NCBI RefSeq assembly: GCF_016086655.4
Contig: NC_052131.2
Coordinates: forward strand, 13,933,940-13,997,939
Source: Lepeophtheirus salmonis
Taxonomy: Eukaryota; Arthropoda; Copepoda; Siphonostomatoida; Caligidae
Reading direction: 5' to 3'
Length of the DNA stretch: 64,000 nucleotides
The notes under the pieces are model-generated. The model saw only the letters and a program-made list of their open reading frames with translations, was not told the DNA's origin and searched no databases. Positions 48,080 to 59,117 of this stretch are shown here, one piece after another. The position numbers were made by a program, and so were the translations under genes. The first letter of the stretch is position 1. Each line of letters begins with the position of its first letter.

Positions 48080-51000
48080 TATACAAACTCACCTATCCGT
48101 CTTGTTATAATAAATAAGAGACTATACTGTATTTTAAATCCATTATTTATCAATTTTATGAACTTTCTAGTTTAAAGTTTCAATGTTAACGTGAATATTA
48201 AGTATATATTTATCTATTTTTCTTAGGATGGGAATATTAATAGCAATAGAATTAGAATAAATAGCAGTAAGTAAGATATTAATTGTTCATCTTTGTTTTG
48301 AGCATTCTAACGTATCAGCGAGTAAGGATTGTTAGGCAGATATAACGTATCTCAAGGTTGACATATTCTGTATAACATTCTCTTAGGTTATTTAAAAAAA
48401 ATCAATATCCACAAGATGTCGCAGGTATTCAAAGTTATCCTAATAAACAAATAAGTTAACAAACTACTAATACAGAATAAAGGAAGATGGTGCGATTTTC
48501 ATCGGGAGGTAAACAACACTCATGTCTCATTTAGTCCTATCCGTAGATATTGTATAATGAATAATTATGATTAGAGCCCAGAATAATGATAATTTAATAA
48601 TGGTAATCAATAAAAATTAAATATCATCCCTATTAACATTTTCATGCTCAACTCTAGTGTAATTATGTATAGCTAGATAAAGTATGGAAAACTTTTGAAA
48701 GGTATCTGATTGATATTTTGCAAGTGTTAAATCGGTGTGCAAAAATATATGCTAGCAATTGAATGCACAACATATAAGAAATATTCGTACAAATAAGAGT
48801 CAACAAATGATTTTTATCATTACAAAATTTTTATTTTTTTAAAATTCTCTCTTAACCAAACGTACCACATTTACTCATTTAAAAAAAAAGGTTTTTTTTC
48901 AGAAATTACAATAATAATTTATCACCTTAATATTAATACATAAATGTATTTACTTACTTTAAAAAAAACTGTTGCATGCCTTATAATTGCCGCCTATAAT
49001 TAATTGAATAGGCCTTTAAATATTCTATTTTTTCTTTGAAGGAAAAGCCTGGATCCATCAAGTTTCTATATTTTGTCATATATATTTTCAAATGCTAATA
49101 AATTTAATTTTACAATATTTATTTGTATTAATTTTTTTGGATGCGTTTGTTTTCATAATTTGACATTTACTCTTGTCACTAATACACACATATCCAAGTG
49201 TATGGGGGAGTGAGGGGGGGGGGAGGGAGAAAAAGCAAACAGAGCTAGAGAGAGAAAGTTGATCAATGCTTCTTTGCTTTTGAAATATCCAGCTCCTCTC
49301 CTCCTTTTGTTTCATCTTATTTTTCACAAATACATACATACATATGTTTATATAAATACATATATATTTTGTTTATTTAGAAGGAGTTGAAATGGTTATA
49401 ACAATTCTACAATTGCTATTAAATACATTTGTTAGCGTTGTAATAAATCATGGTATTAGCTTTTATGTTGTAAAATAGTAGGAAAAGAAGAAAGCAAATA
49501 CTGAGGGGCAAAGTCCGTACACATCTTTGTACTTACATATATTTTAAATTGAAGTCATACTTATTAAATATAAATCAAGTTATAATTAGCTGAATAGTAC
49601 AAAAGAAGACATGTTCAATTGACATAAACAAAATTTATTTTTATCTTTAGCAGTACAAAATTTGTACCTTTTTTTCATCAATACAAAGGAAATTTAGTTT
49701 TTAGTTATTATATTAACCTTATCTCAAATAAACAAAAATATATGGAGAAGAGTTTTTAAAGGTATGTTTAAAAGTATGTTTGTTCGGTGTACCGATACTA
49801 TAATTGCACCGGGGAAATGGCTCATTTGAAAAGTTACTTTACTAAATGGATATTATTATTGGTACATGTAACGTAATTAAATCATAAATACTTAACGATG
49901 ATACCCTATCAAACAACATTTTTCTGTTGTTGAAAAACAACATTTACCACATTTCTGAGTTGGCTAAAAAAATCTTTCTTTTGTTAAAATTTTCTAAGAA
50001 AATAAAAGTGTAAAAGTATTATTAAGTATAAATAATAAACAATTTTTGGTATTTTTCCTAAAAAATCAAAGCCTAATTTGAAAGGCAAGGACATATCAAG
50101 AATAAAAATTTCATATTTTTAATATGATAACAATATTGTATAAATTGTTTTATAAACATTATTACCTGGTTGAAATATATTTATACTATTTTATCTAAAA
50201 ATTAAGTAATTACAAAAAAATTGAATATAAAAAAATAACGAAACTTTATTACGTTTGTATAAAAAATCTAAATACTCAAACTCAGCTAAGCTCAAAAAGT
50301 GTTACTATATATATATTGGAATATAAAATTTTGGATTTAGTATAACCAACCCGTGTTTTTTTTTTTTTTTTTTTTTCATTAGAAAAAATTATATGAAAAA
50401 TCAAATTAAATTTTCTTTTATTTTCCAATAATTCATTGATAAACAAAAATAAAAATGACCTGTTCTTTGTGACGGCCTTTAATTGTGATATAAATAAATG
50501 AAAATAAAGATTTTTTTTAAAATTAGGGACAATAGTATCACATGCTGTCTATTGGAATAACTCCATTAAATTTTTTTTATAGTATATAGTTTAAATTCTT
50601 ATTTTTATCGGAAGAAATTCATTTATTGCAGTATGTTGGTCATTCATATTTGTCAAAAATATACTTTAATTTTCAAATCTAGTTCTTCTAGTATTTGTCA
50701 CGTTAATCATTAATATATAATTATTTTTTTGCTATTGAATTTGGTTTTTACGAATTTTCCATTCGAATTGTTTAAATATTTTTACTAAACAATTAGTAAT
50801 ACATATGAACACAAATTCATTCTCTTCAAAATTAAATGTTAATTTCAAATATCACTTATATTTCATTATAGATTCGTGATCAGTACTAGTATAATTAATT
50901 ATAGAACTTTACAAATTTTTTAAACAAAAGGTATATTGTTGTTGACTCGTCTAATTAGTAATTATAAAATAGTTATTAACAAAAACAGTTAATCTTGTGA

Positions 51001-51640
51001 TTGTTTTTTTTTTAAAACTTCTGATAACAAAAGTATTTGTAACAAGAAAGGAGACGCAAAATACTCTTAAAAAAGGAATATTTTTAAAAAGTTTATTTCA
51101 AAAATGTGTACATCATTTACAAGTTGAATAAATATTTTTTTCTAAAATATTGAATTGTTATCGACTATTTCGAGTCAACAAAAACATGAAAAAATTGTTT
51201 TGAAATAGGTTTTTAAATTGATTTTTTTACTTGCATGCTGTAGAGTCGTTTTTGATATATTCTATTTCTCTGTTTTTTCATGTGTAACGTTATGTGATCT
51301 TTATTTGTTCATTATTAGAAAAATGAATATGTGGGTATTTTTAATCTTACAAGGATACAATTTTACAATACAAGAAGAAAAGTTAATTCTTTTACGCTAA
51401 ATGTCGAATGTAAATGATTTATTGATATACTTCTATCTCACAGCAAAAGTACATACCAATAAAAATAATGCCATAAAGTCCATGATAATAGTATTACATT
51501 AAATTAGGGATTTGAAGGCTTAATGTGTTTCATTATGGGTAGTTACATAAATAAACTTAATACAAGTATCCATAAATTAAAGTATTCAATAAATCGATAA
51601 AAAAAACAGTCGATATTAAAATAATCACTCTTTATAAATA
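48080..51640. other. AT-rich stretch without a gene
   Basis: No coding homology. Contains a short G-rich run near 49210-49225 and a T homopolymer (separate entry). Confidence 0.55.
50356..50376 (+). repeat. T homopolymer, 21 bases
   Basis: Uninterrupted T run; no associated retrotransposon recognised. Confidence 0.9.
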
Positions 51641-51641
51641 T

Positions 51642-52226
51642 GTACAGGGCGAGGACTCAAAAATTAGAAAATTTTAAAAAGCCGTTTTCACTTCATTATA
51701 TTTTTATTTTACACAATTTAGATGGCAAAACTATTGAAGCAAAAGTAGTTAATCCAACAATTTTCTACACATTTTATTCAATAAAATATCTTAATTTAGT
51801 TTTAATAAAAGTCTATAAGTAAATTTTTAGCGATAATTTTTATTGATAACTTATTCTAAATATCCGCCATCATTCGAAACTATTGATGATAATCGAAGTT
51901 GAAATGAGATGATGCCCATGGATCATTTTTTCGGGTAGTTCGCCCCATGCAGCTTCGATGACATTTTGTAAAGTATCTTAACATTGATAGAATTAGAATT
52001 TCACCTTCCACTCTAGATACCCCTATACAAAATAATCTTGAAGGTGACCATATATATTTGTTCCAAAATTGAATATGCTGTTCCAACCATTCCTGAGTTT
52101 GGCGTCTAGTGTGTATGAGAGCCATATCTTACTGGGAACGGAACAAGGTGTTACTTTCAAACCATGGAAGCACCACATGCTCTAAAACGGATGATATGTA
52201 ATCATCCTGGCTCAAACGGAAACTTC
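51642..52226 (-). mobile_element. 3' half of a Tc1-like element with one TIR
   Basis: The plus strand at about 51642 reads TACAGGGCGAGGACTCAAAA, nearly the same as the TIR of the element at 63070 (CAAGGTGAGGACTCAAAA). About 200 bp inward lies the stop of a minus-strand transposase remnant. No matching 5' TIR exists in the next kilobase, so the 5' half is lost or unrecognisable. Confidence 0.65.
51851..52226 (-). pseudogene. C-terminal fragment of a Tc1-like transposase
   Basis: From high to low coordinates: SVLEHVVLPWFESNTLF, an in-frame stop, DMALIHTRRQTQEWLEQHI with the second catalytic Asp, then FWNKYIWSPS. The following SPD..PLD segment with the third Asp appears to be deleted or scrambled. 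The tail returns in another frame as NVIEAAWGELPEKMIHG and, after one more shift, QLRLSSIVSNDGGYLE with the terminal stop at 51851. The ALIHT form of the motif differs from the GAPTH and GAPAH forms at 25.6 and 22.0 kb, so this is another family. The 81-codon frame at 51880-52125 contains only part of it. Confidence 0.75.
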
Positions 52227-52234
52227 GTACAAAA

Positions 52235-53505
52235 AAACATTTTTTCTATTGAATTTGTTGTTCATTTCGCACTTTTTTTCATTCCTGAAAACGTTTTCCA
52301 TGGCGAAGAAATACTTCGACTTCATTCCGTATTATAGCTTATGATGAGGTTTGAATCTCTTTTGAATGTTAGCAAATCAGATTCACGATTGATTGATTTG
52401 TCGACAAAATAATTAAGAATTAAAATGACAGGTTTAAAACATTGGAACAACCATGTAGATATGGTTCTAGGACACTTAGCTGAAATGCACTTTGCATAAT
52501 GCATTTTGTTGAACAAACTCTTTGCGAATAAACACTTTGCTGAAAAAAAGAAGTAAATATATTTGATGATGATTCATGTTGCAATACTATTTAATAATCT
52601 ATTAGACTATTCTAATGATAAACACATCTCGATAACTGGAATGCCCCTCCTGTGACTACTAGACCTCCAACCTGAAATAAAACTAAGTTATTTATCTCAA
52701 TTTGTAACAAAGTTATGTTCAATCATGCTTTTTTTACGTTTTGTCTTACCTTGACCACTCAAAGTTTAATGAACTCATGCTGTGACTATACATATATAAT
52801 CTTCTTATTAAGTTTGATCAAAATCGAACCATAACTTATGCCGTAATCCTGGTGACTAACAAAATAATAATAAAAAAACACGATTAAAAACATTACTACG
52901 GTTCAAATTCGGTGGTGGAGATAATTATAAGTTATAGATAACCTCAGGATATAAGAGGACTGGTACAGATACTTAAGAGCTTCTATACATTTGAAGTAAA
53001 CGATTGCTTCATGTGCATTGTGAAATGAATCTCAATTATTGATTGAATTCTTCTCTTCATTAAAAATATTTTATCTTTCTAATATATTTGCTTAATTGGT
53101 TATCATGATTTTTGTTCTTATAGGGGTTGAGCTCACTGTTGATTTTTAAAACGAAATTAATCAACTATTAACTAATCAACTCTTAATCATTGTAATTCGT
53201 GGCAAATAGTTAAATATTTTATCTTTTAAAATTTATGTAACATGAATGAGAATCATAACTACATAGTAACCTGAATAATCAATAATAAGAAAATTGAATA
53301 AGGTTATCGGAAAAGTGTCTGCACATATATATATATATATTAGTTGCGTCTTTTTACATGCTGTAACTTGTAATAACAGATCGTACAGATTACTGCCAAA
53401 AAAGAAAAGTATTTAATGTTCTAGTCAATGGGATATTGAATTGACAGAAATGATATCAAATTGAATGATGTAATTTTGGACTTTTTTAATTTTTTTTATA
53501 GAAAC
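52235..53505. other. AT-rich stretch without a recognised gene
   Basis: The first 150 bp may be further decayed upstream transposase, but no motif is readable. Nothing else recognised. An AT dinucleotide run lies at 53324-53342. Confidence 0.45.
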
Positions 53506-53510
53506 TGCAA

Positions 53511-53666
53511 TTGAGGCTGGAGGTGATTTTATTGAATAAAATAAATCAGAATTCCTCAAACTTTCATAATTTGGTTTTATTTTTTATTTTAATTTGATAC
53601 TTGGCTGTAGAGGAAATTGCGTTTAAAAAGATCCTTTTGTGGCAAAGATAACTTGCGCACTCTGTA
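53511..53666 (+). mobile_element. 3' end remnant of a Tc1/mariner-type element
   Basis: ETAIEAGGDFIE followed by a stop (53511-53549) is a typical C-terminus for this superfamily. About 115 bp further, the strand ends in a TIR-like sequence which, read inward from 53666, begins TACAGAGTGCGCAAGTTATC. It resembles the end at 2818. The rest of the element is not identifiable. Confidence 0.45.
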
Positions 53667-53669
53667 CAT

Positions 53670-55085
53670 ATAATTAAATGAAATTGAGTATCCTGATATC
53701 TTGGGAGAGATGTATGCACCTATATACTTACATGTAAAGTATAAAAAAAACGAACTGATGATTTATTTGTACAGCTATACTTAGTTGCATAAGGGACACG
53801 TACGTACATATTTAACTACAACAATAATAATAATAATAATAACTAAATAAAAAAAGATGCAGTATGCAAAGTTAAAATAAGTTAATTTAAAAATATATAC
53901 ATATATAGCAAATATAAATGAATTTTTATGCTTTCATAATATATATAGCAATAACTTTTTTTCTCTAAAAAGAGAAATATTCAAAATATAACAATTTTTA
54001 TGATCATCATTTTATCTAGAAATAACCTATCTTAAAAAAAAAAAAAAATAGGCAATCAGTCCTTGAATGCAGGGAGGGAAAACAAGAATAAAAGGTATAT
54101 ATAAGTATGAATAATTCACTGTCCTTTGGTTGTACCTAAATATTTAGGTCATATCATGTACAAAAAAATCCTCAGCTAAAATTTAGTTTTCATTCTATAT
54201 ATATATATATATATAATATGATGAAAAAACGTCATAGGAGGATTCATTGTCTCACGAGATTATATTGTATTTAAAGTGATTTATTTCTGATTTTTCATGA
54301 TAAAATGTACTACCAAGTGGTCCATTAAAATATGAAGACTTGATAAAATGTCCCAATGTCTTTACAGGAAATCCCTTCATGAATAGGAAGGAGAAGTGGT
54401 TTCAGAACCAAATGGTAACGTCGTTCCTTTTTGTGAATAAATAATAATAATAATAAAAAAAAAGCCAGAGAAAATTCAGGACATCTATTCAATTATTGCA
54501 AATACATTACTCATGTGAGGACTGTAATTAATGGCTTGTTCTTGGATGCGTACGGTATTGATCCTAAAAATCCGATTAGTTATTGACCACCAATCCAAGG
54601 GCCAAGGATGGATTTATGATTGAAATAATCATCTCGAGGGTACTCTTTATAACGTCTTCCGGTTTTGCTATGCCTAGAGGTTTAGAAGAGCTAGTGAATA
54701 TGCACAAAGAAATTTTTGGTGTTTTTAACAAGAGAGGAGCAATGGTGGGTTTGGAATTGTGAAGGAATAATAATGTTTATCATTTTTTTTTAGAAATGGC
54801 TCAATTATCCTCTTTGGATCTACAGGTTCTTCTTTTTTCTATTCCCTTCTTTTTTTTATCATCTTATTCTTTGATGAGTAGATGAGTAATGGTAGTTATT
54901 GTAAATAATATATGAATAATAATTTAAAGATAGGTAGTAGAGAGTAATTGTATTGAAATAAATGATATTATTATCAAAAAGAAGAAAAAGAAAAAAAAAA
55001 AAACTTCAAAAAGATATAATTTATCTTGTAATTATATCTAGAATTTCAACAAAATTTATACTATAAATAGATGTGTGTCTGAGAT
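53670..55085. other. AT-rich stretch with microsatellites
   Basis: Contains (AAT)n at 53822-53842 and (AT)n at 54196-54215, plus A-rich runs near 54990. No gene recognised. Confidence 0.6.
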
Positions 55086-55088
55086 CCC

Positions 55089-55610
55089 TTAATCATTAAT
55101 ATAACCGTCCTTAGTGGTAATGATAGCTTCAAGGGAGAGGGCCATAGGACTGTCACACGCTGCAAATGCAGTCCTCTGTCATGGTGCCCAGTACTGCCTG
55201 ACAGTGGCCATAAGGGCCTCGGTGTTTGGATGACCAACACTTCACCCCCTTCGATATACACTAAAAAGGTTTAGTCGAAGGAGTTGGTATCGGGGCTGTA
55301 GACAGCCAAAAGGGTTAAAAAAGAGTTTAAAAAACTCAAAACTCGTTACCCTCTCAAGGGTATTAACACTCACTATTGTTATAGCTCTTTAGACAGTCTG
55401 GTGTGAAACGGATTCATGAACCTTCATGGACTTGAGGAGATTGGCATAGGCTGTATGCCTTAACTCTTTCGGATCTAGTTTGGCCTTTTTGACTGAATCA
55501 TTCTTCCTCTATACGGTTTGCACTTGCTGATGGCGTAGACGGTGGTCTTGGAGACGCCCAACTCCTTGGAGTGCGTAAATGGAAATTCGTTGATCACTTT
55601 CCGGTGTCAT
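55089..55610 (-). pseudogene. Tc1-like transposase lacking its first two catalytic residues
   Basis: The start at 55610 gives MTPESDQRISIYA. In shifted frames LGVSKTTVYAISK is the first helix-turn-helix and DPKELRHTAYANLLKSMKVH with VSHQTV is the second. Homology then jumps to SPDTNSFD, the block with the third catalytic Asp, then HPNTEALMATVRQYW, MTEDCICSV and SLEAIITTKDGYIND with the stop at 55089-55091. So about 100-150 residues containing the first two catalytic Asp residues are deleted. Several frameshifts and stops are present. The 66-codon frame at 55061-55261 mixes real and shadow frames. Confidence 0.8.
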
Positions 55611-55764
55611 TTTCTCGACTTGTGCGTAAGCTAGATATCTCAGATTTTTTTTTGTAACTAATTGTGTATGCTTTTATTTATCGGAATATTAATGAATTTA
55701 AATGACTCAGCCTTTATTAATTATTGAATTAGTAAGTGTTCAGATTTCAATTGACCACCCAGTA
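55089..55764 (-). mobile_element. Tc1-like deletion derivative
   Basis: The 5' end, read on the minus strand from 55764, is TACTGGGTGGTCAATTGAAA and continues to CTGAACACTT, sharing form with the left end at 18910. About 150 bp in, the transposase remnant starts at 55610. The 3' TIR was not found below 55089. The centre of the gene is missing. Confidence 0.7.
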
Positions 55765-55769
55765 TGCAC

Positions 55770-56485
55770 TTCTATGTACATGAACGATAATTCCCACTTC
55801 CCTTTCTTGACCTCAATATTCAACACCCCCTTCCCCTTTTCGATAAAAAAATTATAGGGCTTTTTCCTTTCAACCCCCACTGTTTACTCTCATTTGTCAA
55901 GTAATTGACTTATACAATCCACGCTTTTCCAGTCACTCGGACCAGAGATGAGATCTTTGTTCATTAGATTCTTTTTCCTATGATATATTTGTATAGAAGA
56001 AATGAATGAAGTTTGATGATGAAGAATACCCTTGATGATTGAGAATTGCCATGATGTTTGATTGATTTTTTAAGAGGTAATCAATTGGCGGTATAGAATA
56101 TCTTTCTTTTATAATCCTAGGTTTTGTCTTCCAAGTATATGCTTATAGGTATGGATGTAGGGGAAACTGGCAACAGTTGTTACGCTTTTTGCTTGGCTCA
56201 GAGTTAATTTTGCCTCAGATAAGACATACATTTAACAGGAAATATGTTTATCTTCTACATTTGAAAATATTTGAAGATTATACCATCAGCATTTTTACAA
56301 CATTATTTTTTTTCTGTAGCCAGAAACAATTCCGGCTGTCGGTGGAGACAGTTAAAAAATAAAAATATTTAAAATCAATTTGATGTAAAGGAGGCCAGAG
56401 ACAGTTGTACCATTTTTTGTATTTTGTTCAATTATCCGGAACTAATTTGACTTTGACACATTAAAATGGAATACAGCATACTTAT
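55770..56485. other. AT-rich stretch without a gene
   Basis: No homology recognised; the 61-codon frame at 56177-56362 is unconvincing. Confidence 0.5.
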
Positions 56486-56486
56486 A

Positions 56487-58404
56487 TTAGGGCAAGGCAG
56501 TTGCCCCAGAATTATCAGAATCACAAGACTCTAATTTTGGTTCTGCGGCAAGGTAAGTAGAACATAAATCCAAAATTTAACAAATTTGGGTAATTTTTAC
56601 CTCAAATATAATTGTAATTTTCTAAAAGTGTATGAGTCAAAACTTTTTTTATTATTAGTTTAAAAAAAAAACATGTTGGAAAATAACATATTTCTATAAT
56701 CAAATAAAGATTATCTTGTTTTTTTTTTTGTCACTCCCCTTTCCTTGATTGTATCAAGCAATAAGTGATTGTGCTTAGACCGTTTATTAAATAAAGAAGA
56801 CATTATTATCTCCAGTTCCGAAAAGAAGAAGAAAAATAATAATAATTTTTGTTATTTTCCTTTTTACTAATTATCATCTTTATATAGTAATATAGACTTA
56901 GGATTATAATTAAATTAGTAACTACTTTATGCGTATAAATACATAGAGCATTCCTCAATTTTTAAATACCAACTACTTTTTTGCTTTCCGTTTCTTTGAT
57001 TTGGAAGGGCATATCTTGAGTTATGCCTTTCCTGCAGAGTCCCTATCTTAAAGTCAGTAATTTCGATATCATGTAGGTATGTTTTGATGTAATTTCTAAC
57101 TTGATGAAAAAATAATGCTAATGGTACGAGTTCTTTAGTTAGGTACCACAAATGTGCCGAGAATGCCTTGATTGCTGCATCTAGGTACACAAGTTTCATT
57201 GATCTTCATATAACTGATCAAGCTATGGACTAGTGTGAGATCATTCAAAGGGCTCCTGAAGGAAGTGGAGCTATAGTCCACAAAGACAAGTAACCAAAAA
57301 TAAAAAAGCGTACATAGCGATTTAGTTTCTGCTGCTCTCCAGTCACAAATACAGTCTCCTTAGGGAATTTTTGAACTATTTTTTTGCTGAACAGATTGAT
57401 CGTTACAACATAAAAAAGCTTAGAAATTAACCCTTACTTTATGTAAGGCAGCAGGTCAGAAGAACTGTCGAAACCTTTATGCTTTCCCTCACTTGTATCG
57501 AGAATTACCAGAATTAGCATTCCTTACAATCCCCTACAACAAAAGTCTTAGTCGAGAACATTTTGTAAAGGTGAAGGATATTTTCTTCTTCTCTTCTATC
57601 GTCCAGAGATTGATAATGAAGGTCCTAGATATCACAACAAAATAATGACTTAGACTACAGAATAGTTTAATCCAACACTCAAATATTCAACAATGCTACT
57701 AATGAACAAAGCTTACTTTGGGAATGCAAATTCGTCAATTAGTAATACTTGCTTGTGAAACAAAAAAATGGAAAATTATGGGCAGCGCAGTAAAATTTGA
57801 CATATGTACTAATAGTTGTATCTGTTTATGTGTACAAGTGATGTTATTGCAGTACTGTAGAAAGGGCCATCTGATTTTGAAAATGATTTAAATATATATG
57901 TATATATTTTTTTTTGAGGGGGGAGGAATGCAACACTCTTAATGTAGTTATTTTTCTTGTTAGAATATAAATACAATATTTACATTCTAAATTTATATTT
58001 ATACTATAAAAAAAGGATAATCAATAAGAAACGAAGGAAGAAAGGGTTTCCTTTTTTTTATTTTGTGTACTAAAGTTTAATCATGTCTATCATATTTTTA
58101 AAAATGTCTAGGGGCGATCACTTATTTCTCTCTACAATCAAGGACATTAAAGTCGCAAAAAAAATTGATAAAACATCATAATCTTTTTGATTCATAGAAA
58201 TATTTTATTATAAAACATGTTTTTATAATAATGTATTTTTTTTTGTTGCTTTATACCTGTTTAGAAATTGCAATTGTGCTTGAGGAAAACACTAACCAAA
58301 TCAAATTTGGTATTTGTGTTCTACTTTCCTATCTGCAATAACAATATTAGGCCCTGCTGATTCTGACAAGGATTCTAATTTTGGGGGCAACTGCATCACT
58401 CTAA
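56487..58404. mobile_element. Candidate new element with about 300-bp inverted-repeat arms
   Basis: The left arm 56487-56781 and the right arm 58106-58404 are inverted copies of each other. Matching landmarks in order: GCAGTTGCCCC, CAGAATC, GTAGAACA.AAAT, AATTG.AATTT, AAAACATGTT, ATATTTCTAT, AAAGATTAT, TCCTTGATTGTA, and AATAAGTGAT followed by TAGAC. The identity is interrupted by small gaps but spans the whole arm. The arms enclose about 1.3 kb with a 90-codon minus frame. This is the arrangement of a DNA transposon with long TIRs, or of an inverted duplication. A Tc1-like element sits 13 bp outside the right arm. Confidence 0.6.
56927..57199 (-). CDS. Unidentified 90-codon frame inside the long-armed element
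   Basis: Begins MKLVYLDAAIKAFSAHLWYL and continues TKELVPLALF, then a more basic, polar C-terminus with RHNSRYALPNQR and a low-complexity end. The DAAIKAF..HLWYL.KE.VPLALF block looks like real coding sequence and faintly recalls uncharacterised proteins linked to mobile elements, but I cannot name the family with confidence. No catalytic triad, zinc finger or membrane segment is certain. The frame upstream is broken by stops, so it is probably a fragment. Its position in the middle of the inverted-repeat arms suggests it belongs to that element. Confidence 0.35.
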   Translation of the reverse strand: MKLVYLDAAIKAFSAHLWYLTKELVPLALFFHQVRNYIKTYLHDIEITDFKIGTLQERHNSRYALPNQRNGKQKSSWYLKIEECSMYLYA

Positions 58405-58416
58405 CCTACATACCGT

Positions 58417-59115
58417 TAGTTGCATACATACGTGGACTATTTGTGGGAAATAATTAAATGTGTAATCAAATTCGTATGACGTTTTGAGAATTATATAATA
58501 GATAATTTATTCTGGTATAAAATTTAATATAATTACTGAATATAACAGCCATCAGCTGCTATGACACCCTCCAAGCGCCCGCGGAAGGCCTTGCCCACAT
58601 TGATGATATAATGGTCTCCCATGGCTGCCCATTGCTCATTGACGCTGGCCTTCAATGAGTCCAAATTCGGGTGGCGGGTAGCACAGGCCTTCTTCTCAAT
58701 TTGCCACCACACACTGTAGTCAAGGGGATTCAATTCAGGTTATTGAGGTGGCCAAATGTTTTTGTTCCAAAATGGCATGTTGGCAGCGAGCCAATCCTGA
58801 GCCATTCCAGAGGTATGGGGAGGTCTTTCAGATCTTTTCCCTCCTTGACAAGCTTCTGGACCTTGAACACAGTAGTCCTGGATAGTCCAGTGTCCTTCAT
58901 TATCTCCTTGACAGACCTACCGGCGCGGAGGAGAGTGGCAACCATACGACGTTTGGCCTCGCCATTCATCGTAAACGACTTTGTTTGATGCGAGTACGAA
59001 AAACAAAAACAAAGCCAAAAGATTTACTGAGTTACTTGTGCTGGAATTTTTATTTCCGGTCACGGAACCTCGAGATATTAGCGTTTAAAAATTAGTCCGC
59101 GTATTTATGGAACTA
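58417..59115 (-). mobile_element. Tc1-like deletion derivative with both TIRs
   Basis: The two ends match in inverted orientation over 23 bases with three differences: 58417-58439 begins TAGTTGCATACATACG and the reverse complement of 59093-59115 begins TAGTTCCATAAATACG. Both carry the outer TA, consistent with a TA target duplication, so this is a 0.7-kb unit. Removing it would restore CCGTTACCGGTA at the insertion point. One internally deleted transposase lies on the minus strand. Confidence 0.85.
58533..58969 (-). pseudogene. Tc1-like transposase missing its first two catalytic residues
   Basis: The start at 58969, MNGEAKRRMVATLLRAGRSV, leads into a helix-turn-helix, VKEIMKDTGLSRTTVFKVQK. 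After LVKEGKDLKDLP the frame passes the deletion point near 58800-58815. Beyond it the homologous frame is QDWLAANMPFWNKNIWPPQ, a stop, then PELNPLDYSVWWQIEKKACA with the third catalytic Asp. The tail is NLDSLKASVNEQW, VGKAFRGRLEGVIAADGCYI and the stop at 58533. The second helix-turn-helix and the first two Asp residues are lost. The 79-codon open frame covers the DNA-binding part plus a short out-of-frame extension; the 66-codon frame 58533-58733 covers the tail. Confidence 0.88.
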
Positions 59116-59117
59116 CC

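Noticed and set aside
53324..54215. Microsatellites (AT)n and (AAT)n as regulatory or origin sequences
   Set aside because: Simple repeats are common in A/T-rich genomes; no further signal.
58671..58988. 105-codon plus frame
   Set aside because: Antisense to the Tc1-like deletion derivative.
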